A DNA stretch of 64,000 bases, taken from positions 186,001 through 250,000 of the forward strand of contig NZ_PXUE01000003.1 in NCBI RefSeq assembly GCF_003020585.1, in the 5' to 3' direction. Below are positions 1 through 8,746 of this stretch, one piece after another; the first letter of the stretch is position 1; the number at the start of each line of letters is the position of its first letter. Below the pieces are notes generated by a model. That model did not search any database, had not been told where the DNA came from, and saw only the letters and a list, made by a program, of their open reading frames with translations. A program made the position numbers and the translations under genes. The stretch is from Chryseobacterium aurantiacum. Its GTDB lineage: Bacteria; Bacteroidota; Bacteroidia; Flavobacteriales; Weeksellaceae.

Positions 1-1900
1 TGCTTACAGAATCAGGATAGTATAAAGCATCATTTCCTTGCTCACCGTAACTTCCTTTAAGCTTTAAGCTTGTAACAATTTTATTTCCTTTTAAGAAGTC
101 TTCGTTAGAAACCATCCAAGCACCTCCAAGTCCGAAGAAGTTACCCCATCTGCTATCCGGGCTGAAAACAGAAGATGCATCTCTTCTATAACTTGCGTTC
201 ACAAAATATTTATTTGCGTAACCATAGTTAATTCTAGATAGATATCCTTCTGTTGTATATATATCATTATAACCATTCAAATCAACAAATCTAGATCCGT
301 TACTTACATTTGTTCCACCAGGGATTACAATGTTTGTTCTGGTTCCAGATAGCATTCTCGAAGTAAAGTCATTATTTTCATGACCTATTAGGATGTCAAT
401 ATTATGCTGTCCAAAGTTCTTTTTCCAAGATAATAACTGTTGATTATTGATCGTTTGATCAGTTGAAGTTGCAGTTCTTACCTGACCATTTGTTTTACCA
501 TAATAGTCACCACCTATGTTATTTCCATATGAGCTATAGTTACCATTTACGATATCCATACCGAAGTTATAGGTAAAATTGAACCCTTCAAAGAAATCCC
601 AAGATAAGCTAGCTCTACCACTTACGTTATCTTCAAGATTTCTAACTTGATCTAAATCAGCCTTAGCATATGTATTCAAACCACCTCCGTAAGGTCTAGC
701 TAATCCCATTCCATTAGGATTCCCCATGCTTCCGAAGTCATACATTCTACCATAAGAAGCATATTTCAAGCTTCCATCAGCGTTTCTAGCCCAAATAGGA
801 TAAATAGGAGCGATATTTCTTCCCCATCCAATTAAGTTAGAGTAAGTAGCATTTCCTGTTAAAGAGTTTGGAGCTCCTTGGTCAGTTCTTGTATAGTTTA
901 TACTAGTACTTAATTTTAATTTATCTGTAATTTGATAATCAACCTTTGAACGTCCAGAGAATCTTTTAAATCCTGAATTCAATAAGAATCCCTGATCATT
1001 TAAATATCCTAATGAGAAGTAAGTATTAAGTTTATCTGATCCTGCCTGAAGGCTAACATTATATTCCTGTCTAACACTTGGTTTAAACATTTCCTTATTC
1101 CAGTCATCATGATATAAAAGCTTAGCATTTGGGTTTAGCTTTCCTGTTAAAGGATCTATTAATTGATTATCTGGTACATTATAATTGTTATAAGCCAATC
1201 CATCAGGACCTGTGATTAAGTTAGCAGCTGCATCAGCAGAAGCATCAGCATAATTCATACCTGCGAAAACATTGCTTACTCTTAGTCTTTCGAAATATAC
1301 TTGATAAAATTCTCCCGGGTCTGTAATTAGATCATACTCTTTTACTGCTCTCGAGTTAACCCCGAATTTAGTATCAAAAGTAATGTTCATTTTTCCTTTC
1401 TTTCCTTTCTTAGTTGTAATCATTACAACCCCGTTTGCTCCTCTACTTCCGTATAGCGCGTTAGCAGATGCATCTTTTAGGAAAGTAATACTTTCAATAT
1501 CATTATTATTCAATGCATTGATATTCCCTCCAAAAGGCATCCCATCTACTACATATAGAGGGTTGTTAGAAGAGGACAGTGATCCTAGACCTCTAAATCT
1601 TACTTGCGGAGGATCTCCAGGCTGTCCTGAGTTCGTCGTAATCTGCACCCCTCCTACTTTACCAGATAGTGATGTAATTACGTTACTTGTTTGAGCATTA
1701 GCTAATTCTTTTGCATCAATTTTCGCAACAGATCCAGCAATAGATTGTTTCTTCTGAGATCCGAAAGCAACAACGACAACTTCATCAAGTTCCTTTGTCT
1801 GTTGAGGAATTGTATCATTAGTTTTTTTTTGTGCCAGCAAAGCTTGTCCTCCCATAAAGAACAAAACTCCTGCAGATAACACACGTAGTTTAACATTCAT
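1..1900 (-). CDS. SusC/RagA family TonB-dependent outer-membrane receptor (5' part, cut by left edge)
   Basis: Reading the reverse strand from the ATG at 1900 gives an uninterrupted 633-residue frame that runs off the left edge, so the C-terminal barrel part is missing. A signal peptide (about residues 1-24, ending LLAQ) is followed by a TonB-box-like stretch (ELDEVVVVAFG). Then comes the SusC plug signature: KIDAKEL, RFRGLGS, PLYVVDGMPFGG, DIESITFLKDASANALYGSRGANGVV, and GYLSRINYGYANKYF-type barrel strands. Family members import glycans or peptides across the outer membrane with a SusD lipoprotein and TonB energy; no substrate can be read here. The usual carboxypeptidase-regulatory-like domain between signal peptide and plug is absent. 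A SusD partner, if present, would lie beyond the left edge. Confidence 0.93.
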   Translation of the reverse strand, partial: MNVKLRVLSAGVLFFMGGQALLAQKKTNDTIPQQTKELDEVVVVAFGSQKKQSIAGSVAKIDAKELANAQTSNVITSLSGKVGGVQITTNSGQPGDPPQVRFRGLGSLSSSNNPLYVVDGMPFGGNINALNNNDIESITFLKDASANALYGSRGANGVVMITTKKGKKGKMNITFDTKFGVNSRAVKEYDLITDPGEFYQVYFERLRVSNVFAGMNYADASADAAANLITGPDGLAYNNYNVPDNQLIDPLTGKLNPNAKLLYHDDWNKEMFKPSVRQEYNVSLQAGSDKLNTYFSLGYLNDQGFLLNSGFKRFSGRSKVDYQITDKLKLSTSINYTRTDQGAPNSLTGNATYSNLIGWGRNIAPIYPIWARNADGSLKYASYGRMYDFGSMGNPNGMGLARPYGGGLNTYAKADLDQVRNLEDNVSGRASLSWDFFEGFNFTYNFGMDIVNGNYSSYGNNIGGDYYGKTNGQVRTATSTDQTINNQQLLSWKKNFGQHNIDILIGHENNDFTSRMLSGTRTNIVIPGGTNVSNGSRFVDLNGYNDIYTTEGYLSRINYGYANKYFVNASYRRDASSVFSPDSRWGNFFGLGGAWMVSNEDFLKGNKIVTSLKLKGSYGEQGNDALYYPDSVS

Positions 1901-1928
1901 ATTAACAAATTTTAATATATTTTAGAGG

Positions 1929-1960
1929 CAAATATGTTAATAAATATTAACACTAGCAAA
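1929..1960 (-). promoter_or_regulatory. Probable promoter of the SusC/RagA gene
   Basis: On the reverse strand a TTTG (1960-1957) is followed after 20 nt by CATATTTG (1936-1929), one mismatch from the Bacteroidota -7 element TANNTTTG. The predicted start of transcription lies about 20 nt upstream of the ATG. Confidence 0.4.
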
Positions 1961-2403
1961 TTTTTAACTTACATAAAACAATAAATTTTTAACAACAAAC
2001 GTCAATTACAGCTTAAATTATAAATATATCACAATTTTTAAAGGATTAAACAGCTTAAAATTCAAATGAAGACTAAAAACAAACGCTTTAAATAACTAAT
2101 CCACAAATTAATATTATTTTATTTATAACGATTCTAAACTGAAGTATTGGAAAAAAATTAGCTTTTTAGGTCATATTCCCATATAAAAAGGAAAAAAAAC
2201 AAGCATTTAATGCACAATCTCAACGAATTACCCTAAATGATTAAACATCATTTCCCAAAAACAAGAAGATGAGCATTCCAGAATTTTAAATAAAGGCATA
2301 AGATCCATGCACTTCCCCATCAAGAGAGAAAAAACTATAAAACGAAAAAAAATAACCAATACAACAAATAACATTAACAAATTACTTAACCTCTAGATAT
2401 AGA
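1961..2403. other. AT-rich intergenic region without a gene
   Basis: This stretch lies between the receptor gene promoter and the infB terminator. It is very AT-rich, has no long open frame, no tRNA-like fold and no repeated motif that I could see. Confidence 0.6.
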
Positions 2404-2440
2404 CATAAAAAAAGTGTCATCTCATGAGATGACACTTTTA
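2404..2440 (-). terminator. Intrinsic terminator of rimP-nusA-infB
   Basis: Bases 2410-2439 form a perfect 30-base palindrome. Read on the reverse strand it is followed by seven T residues. It starts about 20 nt beyond the infB stop codon, as expected for a Rho-independent terminator ending this operon. Confidence 0.9.
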
Positions 2441-2457
2441 TCTATTATATTAAAATA

Positions 2458-5421
2458 TTATTTAAGCTTTTTCTTAACAGCTACTTCTTCGTAAACTTCA
2501 AGAATATCTCCTACTTCAATATCGTTGTACCCTTTCAGATTCAGACCACATTCGTAACCTTTAGTTACTTCTTTTACATCATCCTTGAAACGCTTCAAGC
2601 TTTCAAGCTCTCCGTCAAACTTCACGATACCATCTCTTAATACTCTTACTTTAGAGTTTCTAGCTACTTTTCCTGAAAGAACCATACATCCTGCAATTGT
2701 TCCGACTTTAGAGATTTTAAACACCTCTCTGATCTCAACATTACCAATTACCTGTTCTTTAATTTCAGGAGAAAGCATTCCCTCCATAGCTTCTTTCACT
2801 TCTTCGATAGCAGCATAGATTACAGAATAGTTTCTGATCTCAATTTCTTCTCTATCAGCAAGGTCTTTAGCATTAGCACCAGCTCTTACATTAAATCCGA
2901 TAATAATTGCATCTGAAGCGGCAGCTAAGTTAACATCAGATTCAGTAATCTGGCCTACTCCTTTATGAAGAATGTTTACATTAATCTCTGCAGTAGACAA
3001 TCTTTGTAACTGATCAGACAATGCTTCAACAGAACCATCCACGTCACCTTTCAAGATAATATTCAATTCTTTGAAATCACCTAGAGCAATTCTTCTACCA
3101 AGTTCTTCAAGCGTAGTATGCTTCTTAGTTCTGATTGAAAGTTCTCTCTGAAGTTGTTCTCTCTTATTAGCAATAGTTTTACCTTCACTTTCATCTTCAT
3201 ATACTTTAAACTTATCACCAGCTGTAGGCGCTCCGTCTAGTCCTAATATAGTTACAGGGATAGATGGACCAGCCTCTGTAAGGTTTCTTCCTCTTTCATC
3301 AAGCATCGCTTTCACCTTACCATGGTTTTTACCGGCAACCACATAGTCTCCTACTTTTAGAGTACCTGTTTGCACCAACATAGTTGCAACATATCCTCTT
3401 CCTTTATCTAGGGAAGCTTCAATAACAACTCCTTGAGCATTTCTATTAGGATTCGCTTTTAAGTCAAGCATTTCTGCCTGAAGTAAAACTTTTTCCAATA
3501 GAACATCCATATTGTTACCGAATTTTGCAGAGATCTCCTGTGCCTGAACATTTCCACCCCATTCTTCTACAAGAATATTCATTCCTGAAAGTTGTTGACG
3601 AATATTATCAGGGTTTGCACTTGGTCTATCTACTTTATTCAATGCAATAATCATTGGTACACCAGCAGCCTGTGCGTGGGAGATTGCTTCTCTCGTTTGT
3701 GGCATTACATCATCATCGGCAGCAATCACAATAATTGCGATATCCGTGATCTGAGCACCTCTGGCTCTCATTGCTGTAAAGGCTTCGTGACCCGGAGTAT
3801 CTAAGAATGTAATTCTCTGTCCGTTTTCAAGCTTCACATTATAAGCACCAATATGCTGTGTAATTCCTCCAGATTCACCTGCAATTACGTTGGTTTTTCT
3901 AATGTAGTCAAGTAATGAAGTTTTACCGTGGTCTACGTGACCCATTACGGTTACAATTGGAGCTCTTGATACAAGATCCTCTTCATTGTCTACTTCTTCT
4001 TCACTATCGCTTTCTTCAAGATCAGCATCGGAGAATTCAATTTTATAACCAAATTCATCTGCTACTAATAATAAGGTATCAGCTTCTAATCTCTGGTTCA
4101 TGGTAACCATTACCCCAAGTGAGAAACATGCAGAAATTACTTCTGTTGGAGAAACGTTCATTAAGCTCGCCAATTCCCCTACAGTAATAAATTCTGTTAC
4201 CTTTAGAGTTCTATCTTGTGCTTCAAGCTCTTGCTGACGCTCATCTTGTTCTCTACGGTATGTTCTCTTATCTTTTCTGTGTTTTGCAGATTTAGATTTA
4301 CCTCCTTTATTGGTAAGTTTTTCAAGGGTCTCCTTGATCTGGTTTTTAACTTGTTCGTCAGTTAATTCAACTGGCATAACTCTTTGACCAGGTCTGTTAT
4401 TCTGACCACCTTTCTTAAACCCACCACCTTGACCACCTGGACGGTTTTGGTTATTGTTTCCGAAACGGTTTCCACCTTGACCTCCCTGACCTTGCGGACG
4501 GTTTCCTTGGCCACCTTGACCCTGAGGACGGTTTCCTTGACCACCTTGACCACCATTGTTGTGTGGACGGTTACCACCTTGACCACCTCCTTGGTTGTTA
4601 TTTCCGGAGTTTTGATTATTACCTTGGCCTTGTTGGTTATTATTCTGGCCTCCAGGTTTTTCAATTCTTTTTCTTTTCTTTTTTGCCCCAGAACCTGGTT
4701 TTGGTGCAAACTGAGTTAAGTCAATCTTTTCTCCGACAATCTTAGGACCGTCAAGTTTTTGATAAACTGTCTCGATTTTCTGAGGTTCCTGAGATTCTGG
4801 TTCAGCTTCCACTTTTGGAGCTTCTACTTTTTTCTCTTCAGTAACGACAGGTTTGGGAGTTTCTTTCACTGGTTCCACAGATTTTATTTCTTCTTTTTTC
4901 TCCTCTACTTTTGGTTTGTCTTTTTTCACAGGTCTATTTCTAGACTCTATTTGAGACAAATCAATTTTATCTAAAACTTTAAATTCCTGCTTTTCAGGAG
5001 CTGCCTTCACTTCCGGTTCTTCTTTCACTATTTCTTCTTTCTTTTCTTCAACCGGTTTAGCTACAGGAGCCTCAGGAGCTGCAGGAGCCTCTTCAACTTC
5101 GGGCTTGCTAGGTTCTAGATCTATCTTACCTAAAATTTTAGTTTCTGGTTTGTTTGCTTTAGCTCTTATCACTTCAGGGGTTTTCTTTTCTTCAATTTCC
5201 AGTTTTTCTTCCGGAACTTTAGTGATCACCACCTCATGGGAAGCCTTTCGTTGTTCGCCATCTTTAGCAAACTCAGCTTCCAATGCAGAATATGCCGATT
5301 CTTCCAATTGAGCGTTAGGATTGCTTTCAACCACGAAACCTCTAGACTGTAAAAACTCTACTAATCTGGACATCGAAATGTTGAATTCCTTAACCGCTTT
5401 ATTTAATCTAATTTTTGGCAT
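2458..5421 (-). CDS. infB: Translation initiation factor IF-2
   Basis: GTPase that brings initiator fMet-tRNA to the 30S subunit and promotes subunit joining. The 987-residue protein starts with an IF2_N-like segment (about 1-55). A long Glu/Lys/Pro-rich linker follows (about 60-240), then a Gly/Asn/Gln-rich tract (about 255-345) and a second IF2_N-like segment (about 410-460). The G domain shows GHVDHGKT at 494-501, DTPGH near 542 and NKVD near 595, followed by the conserved C-terminal domains. Bacteroidota IF-2 is typically about this long. It is the last gene of the rimP-nusA-infB operon, 77 nt after nusA, and is closed by a strong terminator. The repetitive linker produces long false frames on the other strand and in other frames. 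Confidence 0.98.
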   Translation of the reverse strand: MPKIRLNKAVKEFNISMSRLVEFLQSRGFVVESNPNAQLEESAYSALEAEFAKDGEQRKASHEVVITKVPEEKLEIEEKKTPEVIRAKANKPETKILGKIDLEPSKPEVEEAPAAPEAPVAKPVEEKKEEIVKEEPEVKAAPEKQEFKVLDKIDLSQIESRNRPVKKDKPKVEEKKEEIKSVEPVKETPKPVVTEEKKVEAPKVEAEPESQEPQKIETVYQKLDGPKIVGEKIDLTQFAPKPGSGAKKKRKRIEKPGGQNNNQQGQGNNQNSGNNNQGGGQGGNRPHNNGGQGGQGNRPQGQGGQGNRPQGQGGQGGNRFGNNNQNRPGGQGGGFKKGGQNNRPGQRVMPVELTDEQVKNQIKETLEKLTNKGGKSKSAKHRKDKRTYRREQDERQQELEAQDRTLKVTEFITVGELASLMNVSPTEVISACFSLGVMVTMNQRLEADTLLLVADEFGYKIEFSDADLEESDSEEEVDNEEDLVSRAPIVTVMGHVDHGKTSLLDYIRKTNVIAGESGGITQHIGAYNVKLENGQRITFLDTPGHEAFTAMRARGAQITDIAIIVIAADDDVMPQTREAISHAQAAGVPMIIALNKVDRPSANPDNIRQQLSGMNILVEEWGGNVQAQEISAKFGNNMDVLLEKVLLQAEMLDLKANPNRNAQGVVIEASLDKGRGYVATMLVQTGTLKVGDYVVAGKNHGKVKAMLDERGRNLTEAGPSIPVTILGLDGAPTAGDKFKVYEDESEGKTIANKREQLQRELSIRTKKHTTLEELGRRIALGDFKELNIILKGDVDGSVEALSDQLQRLSTAEINVNILHKGVGQITESDVNLAAASDAIIIGFNVRAGANAKDLADREEIEIRNYSVIYAAIEEVKEAMEGMLSPEIKEQVIGNVEIREVFKISKVGTIAGCMVLSGKVARNSKVRVLRDGIVKFDGELESLKRFKDDVKEVTKGYECGLNLKGYNDIEVGDILEVYEEVAVKKKLK

Positions 5422-5498
5422 CTATATTATTTACTGTTTTTTAATTTTTAAAATTAAAGTATTTCCTTTTTACTGTTTATTAAGATTTATTTTACATC

Positions 5499-6734
5499 TT
5501 AATCTTCAAATTCTTCTCTCAGAATACGTTTAACATCCTCGATAGTTTCTTCTTCAAGGTCAACCATATTTAGAAGACTTTCAGTTTCTTTATCCAATAC
5601 TGATTTTGCAGTTGTAAGTCCTACTTTCTTAAACTCATCCAAAATCCACTGCTCGATATCGTCATTAAATTCTCTCAATTCAACATCGTCATCCTCGCTG
5701 GACTCTCTGTATACATCAATTTCATATCCTGACAACCAAGAAGCCAGTCTAATATTCTGTCCTTGTTTTCCAATTACTTTAGAAATCTCTTCAACAGGAG
5801 TATATACTAATGCATAGTTTTGCTCCTCATTGATATCAATTTTATTGATGGTAACATTTCCTAAAGCTCTCTTCACCAAAATTTCAGGGTTTTTAGACCA
5901 CTGAATAACATCGATGTTTTCATTTCTCAACTCTCTTACAACCCCATGAATTCTGGATCCTTTCACTCCTACACAAGCTCCTACAGGATCAATTCTGTCA
6001 TCATAAGCATCTACTGCAATCTTCGCCTTTTCTCCAGGAATTCTTACTACCTTTTTCAAGATAATAGTTCCGTCCTGAATTTCAGGAATCTCCAGCTCTA
6101 ATAACTTCTCAAGGAACTTAGGTGCAGTTCTGGAAATAATAATCTGTGGTTTTGAACCTTTAAAGTCTACTGTCTCAACAATAGCTCTGATATTCTCACC
6201 CTTTTTAAAGAAATCGGATGGGATCTGGTTTTCTTTCGGTAAAATAAATTCGTTTCCTTCATCATCCAACAAGATCACATGCTTGTGACGGATATGGTGG
6301 ATTTCTCCTACTACAATTTCACCAATTTTATCTCTAAATTGTTCATACAGCATTGCATTGTTATGTTCCTGAAGTTTTGTAGCCAAGATCTGCTTCAGAG
6401 TAAGAATATTTCTTCTTCCTAACTGAGCAACAGGAATTTCCATCGTAAAGTCTTCTCCTACTTCAAATGTAGGATCAATTTTCTTTGCTTCAGAAATTTC
6501 AATTTCCAGGTCATCGTCTTCAGACATTTCGTCTTCAACAATAGTTTTATTTAAAAATATCTGAAAATCTCCTTTATCCGGGTTTACAATCACGTCAAAG
6601 TGGTCATCTGAATCAAATCTTTTTCTCAAAAGTGTCTTCAGTGAATCCTCAATAATTGCCATAAGATCAATCTTACTGATCCCCTTTTCGTCTTTAAAAT
6701 CACCAAAGGATTCAATCAACGCTATATTATCCAT
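5499..6734 (-). CDS. nusA: Transcription termination/antitermination factor NusA
   Basis: RNA-polymerase-associated factor for pausing, termination and antitermination. Domains in order: NusA N-terminal polymerase-binding domain (about 1-125), S1 domain (about 130-205), then two KH domains whose GxxG loops appear as GVKGSR near 256 and GKQGQN near 323. After the KH region comes only a short acidic tail of about 50 residues. The C-terminal acidic repeats of the E. coli protein are missing, as in other short NusA proteins (411 residues here). It lies 16 nt downstream of rimP and 77 nt upstream of infB, the conserved order. Confidence 0.97.
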   Translation of the reverse strand: MDNIALIESFGDFKDEKGISKIDLMAIIEDSLKTLLRKRFDSDDHFDVIVNPDKGDFQIFLNKTIVEDEMSEDDDLEIEISEAKKIDPTFEVGEDFTMEIPVAQLGRRNILTLKQILATKLQEHNNAMLYEQFRDKIGEIVVGEIHHIRHKHVILLDDEGNEFILPKENQIPSDFFKKGENIRAIVETVDFKGSKPQIIISRTAPKFLEKLLELEIPEIQDGTIILKKVVRIPGEKAKIAVDAYDDRIDPVGACVGVKGSRIHGVVRELRNENIDVIQWSKNPEILVKRALGNVTINKIDINEEQNYALVYTPVEEISKVIGKQGQNIRLASWLSGYEIDVYRESSEDDDVELREFNDDIEQWILDEFKKVGLTTAKSVLDKETESLLNMVDLEEETIEDVKRILREEFED

Positions 6735-6750
6735 CTATTCTTTTTTCTTT

Positions 6751-7218
6751 TTAAAATTTAATTACTACTAATGCTTTTTTGATCTCAGAGTAAGGAATTT
6801 CTTTTTCCTCCTCCACATCTACCTTTCCTTTTCCGATATCTTTCGGTTTGCGGTAACGTAAAACAAGTGTGATCTTTTCTTCATCTGCCTTTGACAGCTC
6901 TCCTTCAATTTTAGAAGCATCTTCCAGCATCACTTCAATCTCTCTTCCTAAATTTTTTCTAAACTGTCTTGGAGTAGACAATGGCTCACTTAATCCTGCA
7001 GACATTACCTGAAGGCTAAAGTCATGTTCTTCACGATCCATATTGAATTCTACTGCGCGGCTTGCATCAAGGCAATCCTGCAATGAAACACCGTTGTCAC
7101 CATCTAAAATCACTGTAATGTCATCCCCTGTAGAGAACTTAAGATCAATAAGAAAGAGATCTTCTCTGGTCTCAAGGAATTCATTTAATAATTCTTCAAT
7201 TCTTTTTCTAAACTCCAT
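6751..7218 (-). CDS. rimP: Ribosome maturation factor RimP
   Basis: Small cytoplasmic protein needed for 30S subunit maturation. The 155-residue length is normal for the family. Recognisable features are the N-terminal half with FLIDLKFSTGDDITVILDGD and a cysteine/alanine segment (LQDCLDASRAVE), followed by the family signature VMSAGLSEPLSTPRQFRKNLGREIEV leading into a small SH3-like C-terminal domain. It is the first gene of the rimP-nusA-infB operon and is preceded by the best promoter match in this part of the window. Confidence 0.95.
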   Translation of the reverse strand: MEFRKRIEELLNEFLETREDLFLIDLKFSTGDDITVILDGDNGVSLQDCLDASRAVEFNMDREEHDFSLQVMSAGLSEPLSTPRQFRKNLGREIEVMLEDASKIEGELSKADEEKITLVLRYRKPKDIGKGKVDVEEEKEIPYSEIKKALVVIKF

Positions 7219-7244
7219 AAATTTTTATCTTGATTTACAGTACG

Positions 7245-7269
7245 AAAAAAGGCTTTCTTCCGAAGCCTT
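7245..7269 (-). promoter_or_regulatory. Terminator-like hairpin in the rimP-nusA-infB leader (possible attenuator)
   Basis: On the reverse strand, AAGGCTT and AAGCCTT (7269-7263 and 7255-7249) form a 7-bp stem around a 7-nt loop and are followed directly by six T residues (7250-7245). Two G-U pairs could lengthen the stem. The hairpin lies between the predicted transcription start and the rimP ATG, so it could cause premature termination. No regulatory ligand or competing fold was identified. Confidence 0.5.
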
Positions 7270-7293
7270 CCCATTTTTTCCGTAAATCCAATG

Positions 7294-7324
7294 CAAATAT
7301 ACGTCTTTTTTCTAAAAATGCAAA
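7294..7324 (-). promoter_or_regulatory. Promoter of rimP-nusA-infB
   Basis: Reverse-strand TTTG (7324-7321), exactly 19 nt spacer, then TATATTTG (7301-7294). This is a full match to the Bacteroidota primary sigma factor consensus. The predicted start near 7287 leaves a leader of about 70 nt. Confidence 0.75.
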
Positions 7325-7398
7325 ATTATCTTATTATCAAGTAAATAGCGCACATTTCATTTACCATAAATTAAAAGAGCAAGTGAAAGTATTTTTAT

Positions 7399-7406
7399 TA
7401 TTTTTG
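7399..7406 (+). promoter_or_regulatory. Possible -7 element for ugd
   Basis: TATTTTTG matches TANNTTTG and lies about 27 nt upstream of the ugd start codon. No TTTG is seen at the proper distance upstream, so the call is tentative. Confidence 0.35.
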
Positions 7407-7432
7407 TCTTTGAATTTAAAAAAACAAACATT

Positions 7433-8743
7433 TTGAATATAACGATTGTAGGAACAGGTTATGTAGGGTTAGTTACAGGAACTACACTGGCAGAACTTGG
7501 CAATTCAGTATACTGTGTTGATATTGATGAAAAAAAGGTAGAAGGTATGAAAAACGGCGTTGTTCCCATCTATGAGCCGAACCTTGAAGAGATGTTCCTT
7601 AGAAACATCCAATCTGAAAGACTATTCTTCACTACCAATCTTAAAGAAGCCCTGGACAAGAGTGAGGTTATCTATTTAGCCCTGCCCACCCCTCCCGGAG
7701 AGGACGGATCTGCAGATTTATCTTATGTGCTTAAGGTTTCCGGTGATATAGGTGAAATGATGACAGAATACAAGGTTATTGTTAACAAAAGCACCGTACC
7801 TGTAGGAACCGCAGACAGGGTAAGAGAAACTATATCTTCTAAAACCGACATCCCTTTTGATGTGGTTTCAAATCCTGAGTTTTTAAGAGAAGGTTTTGCC
7901 GTTGAAGATTCTATGAACCCATCAAGAGTAGTTGTGGGAGCGAGTTCTGAAAAGGCAAAAGACATCATGGCTAAAATTTATCAGCCATTTACAAATATAG
8001 GAATCCCTATTATCTTTATGGATGAGAAATCATCCGAGCTTACAAAGTATGCTGCCAATTCATTCTTAGCTGTAAAAATTACCTTTATGAATGAAATTGC
8101 AAATTACTGTGAAAAGGTAGGAGCAGATGTAGACAAGGTAAGATTAGGGATGGGAAGTGATGACAGGATTGGCCATAGATTTCTGTTCCCTGGTATTGGA
8201 TACGGCGGAAGCTGTTTCCCTAAGGATGTCAAGGCACTTATCAAGTCCGGAAAACAGGAAGATTTTAATTTCCAGATCCTTGAAGCTACAGAAAATGTAA
8301 ATACTGCACAGAAAGTAATTCTTGTTGCAGAAATTGAAAAATACTTCGGAGGAAATATTAAAGGAAAGAAGATTGCCATGTGGGGACTTGCATTCAAAGC
8401 CAATACAGATGACATCAGAGAGGCTTCTTCTTTAGATAATATTGCCCTCTTATTAGAAAAAGGCGCAGAAATTGTAGCATATGATGCTGTTGCAGAAAAT
8501 AATGTAAAAAAACTTCTTGGTGATAAGATCCAATATGCTAAAGGCATGTATGATGCACTGGAAGATGCAGACGCTTTATTTATATCTACAGAATGGCCTG
8601 AGTTTAAAAATCCTAATTTTGAACTCATCGCTAAGAAGATGAAAAACAAAGTAATTTTTGATGGAAGAAATATGTATCCGCTAGAAATCCCGGAACAAAA
8701 TGGATTTTATTATAAGAGTATAGGTAGAAAAACGATTTCCTAA
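7433..8743 (+). CDS. ugd: UDP-glucose 6-dehydrogenase
   Basis: NAD-dependent four-electron oxidation of UDP-glucose to UDP-glucuronate in the cytoplasm. The N-terminal Rossmann motif is GTGYVGLV right at the start. The catalytic cysteine is C261 in GYGGSCFPKD, and the C-terminal UDP-binding domain follows (WGLAFKANTDDIREA). The 436-residue length is normal. The start codon is TTG: the family begins only a few residues before the GxGxxG motif, and no ATG lies in frame nearby. It is the first gene of the glycan locus, with the next gene 3 nt after its stop. UDP-glucuronate may be used directly or as a precursor of other uronic acids. It could also be called a UDP-N-acetylhexosamine dehydrogenase, but the sequence is typical of the glucose enzyme. 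Confidence 0.92.
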   Translation: MNITIVGTGYVGLVTGTTLAELGNSVYCVDIDEKKVEGMKNGVVPIYEPNLEEMFLRNIQSERLFFTTNLKEALDKSEVIYLALPTPPGEDGSADLSYVLKVSGDIGEMMTEYKVIVNKSTVPVGTADRVRETISSKTDIPFDVVSNPEFLREGFAVEDSMNPSRVVVGASSEKAKDIMAKIYQPFTNIGIPIIFMDEKSSELTKYAANSFLAVKITFMNEIANYCEKVGADVDKVRLGMGSDDRIGHRFLFPGIGYGGSCFPKDVKALIKSGKQEDFNFQILEATENVNTAQKVILVAEIEKYFGGNIKGKKIAMWGLAFKANTDDIREASSLDNIALLLEKGAEIVAYDAVAENNVKKLLGDKIQYAKGMYDALEDADALFISTEWPEFKNPNFELIAKKMKNKVIFDGRNMYPLEIPEQNGFYYKSIGRKTIS

Positions 8744-8746
8744 ATT

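Noticed and set aside
1383..1896. Open frames of 103 and 64 codons in the receptor region
   Set aside because: They lie in other frames of a continuous SusC coding frame that runs from 1900 to the left edge with clear family motifs.
4400..4640. Short repeats resembling a CRISPR or tandem-repeat array
   Set aside because: The repeats are in frame with infB, of uneven length and encode [14 protein letters not shown] sequence; there are no spacers of constant size.
4362..4719. Overlapping frames of 60-115 codons on both strands in infB
   Set aside because: They are Thr/Val- or Lys/Val-rich translations of the repetitive Gly/Asn/Gln tract and have no independent signals.
7219..7432. Forward frames of 68-80 codons across the rimP-ugd gap
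   Set aside because: They overlap rimP antisense and the mapped promoter and leader hairpin; no protein features.
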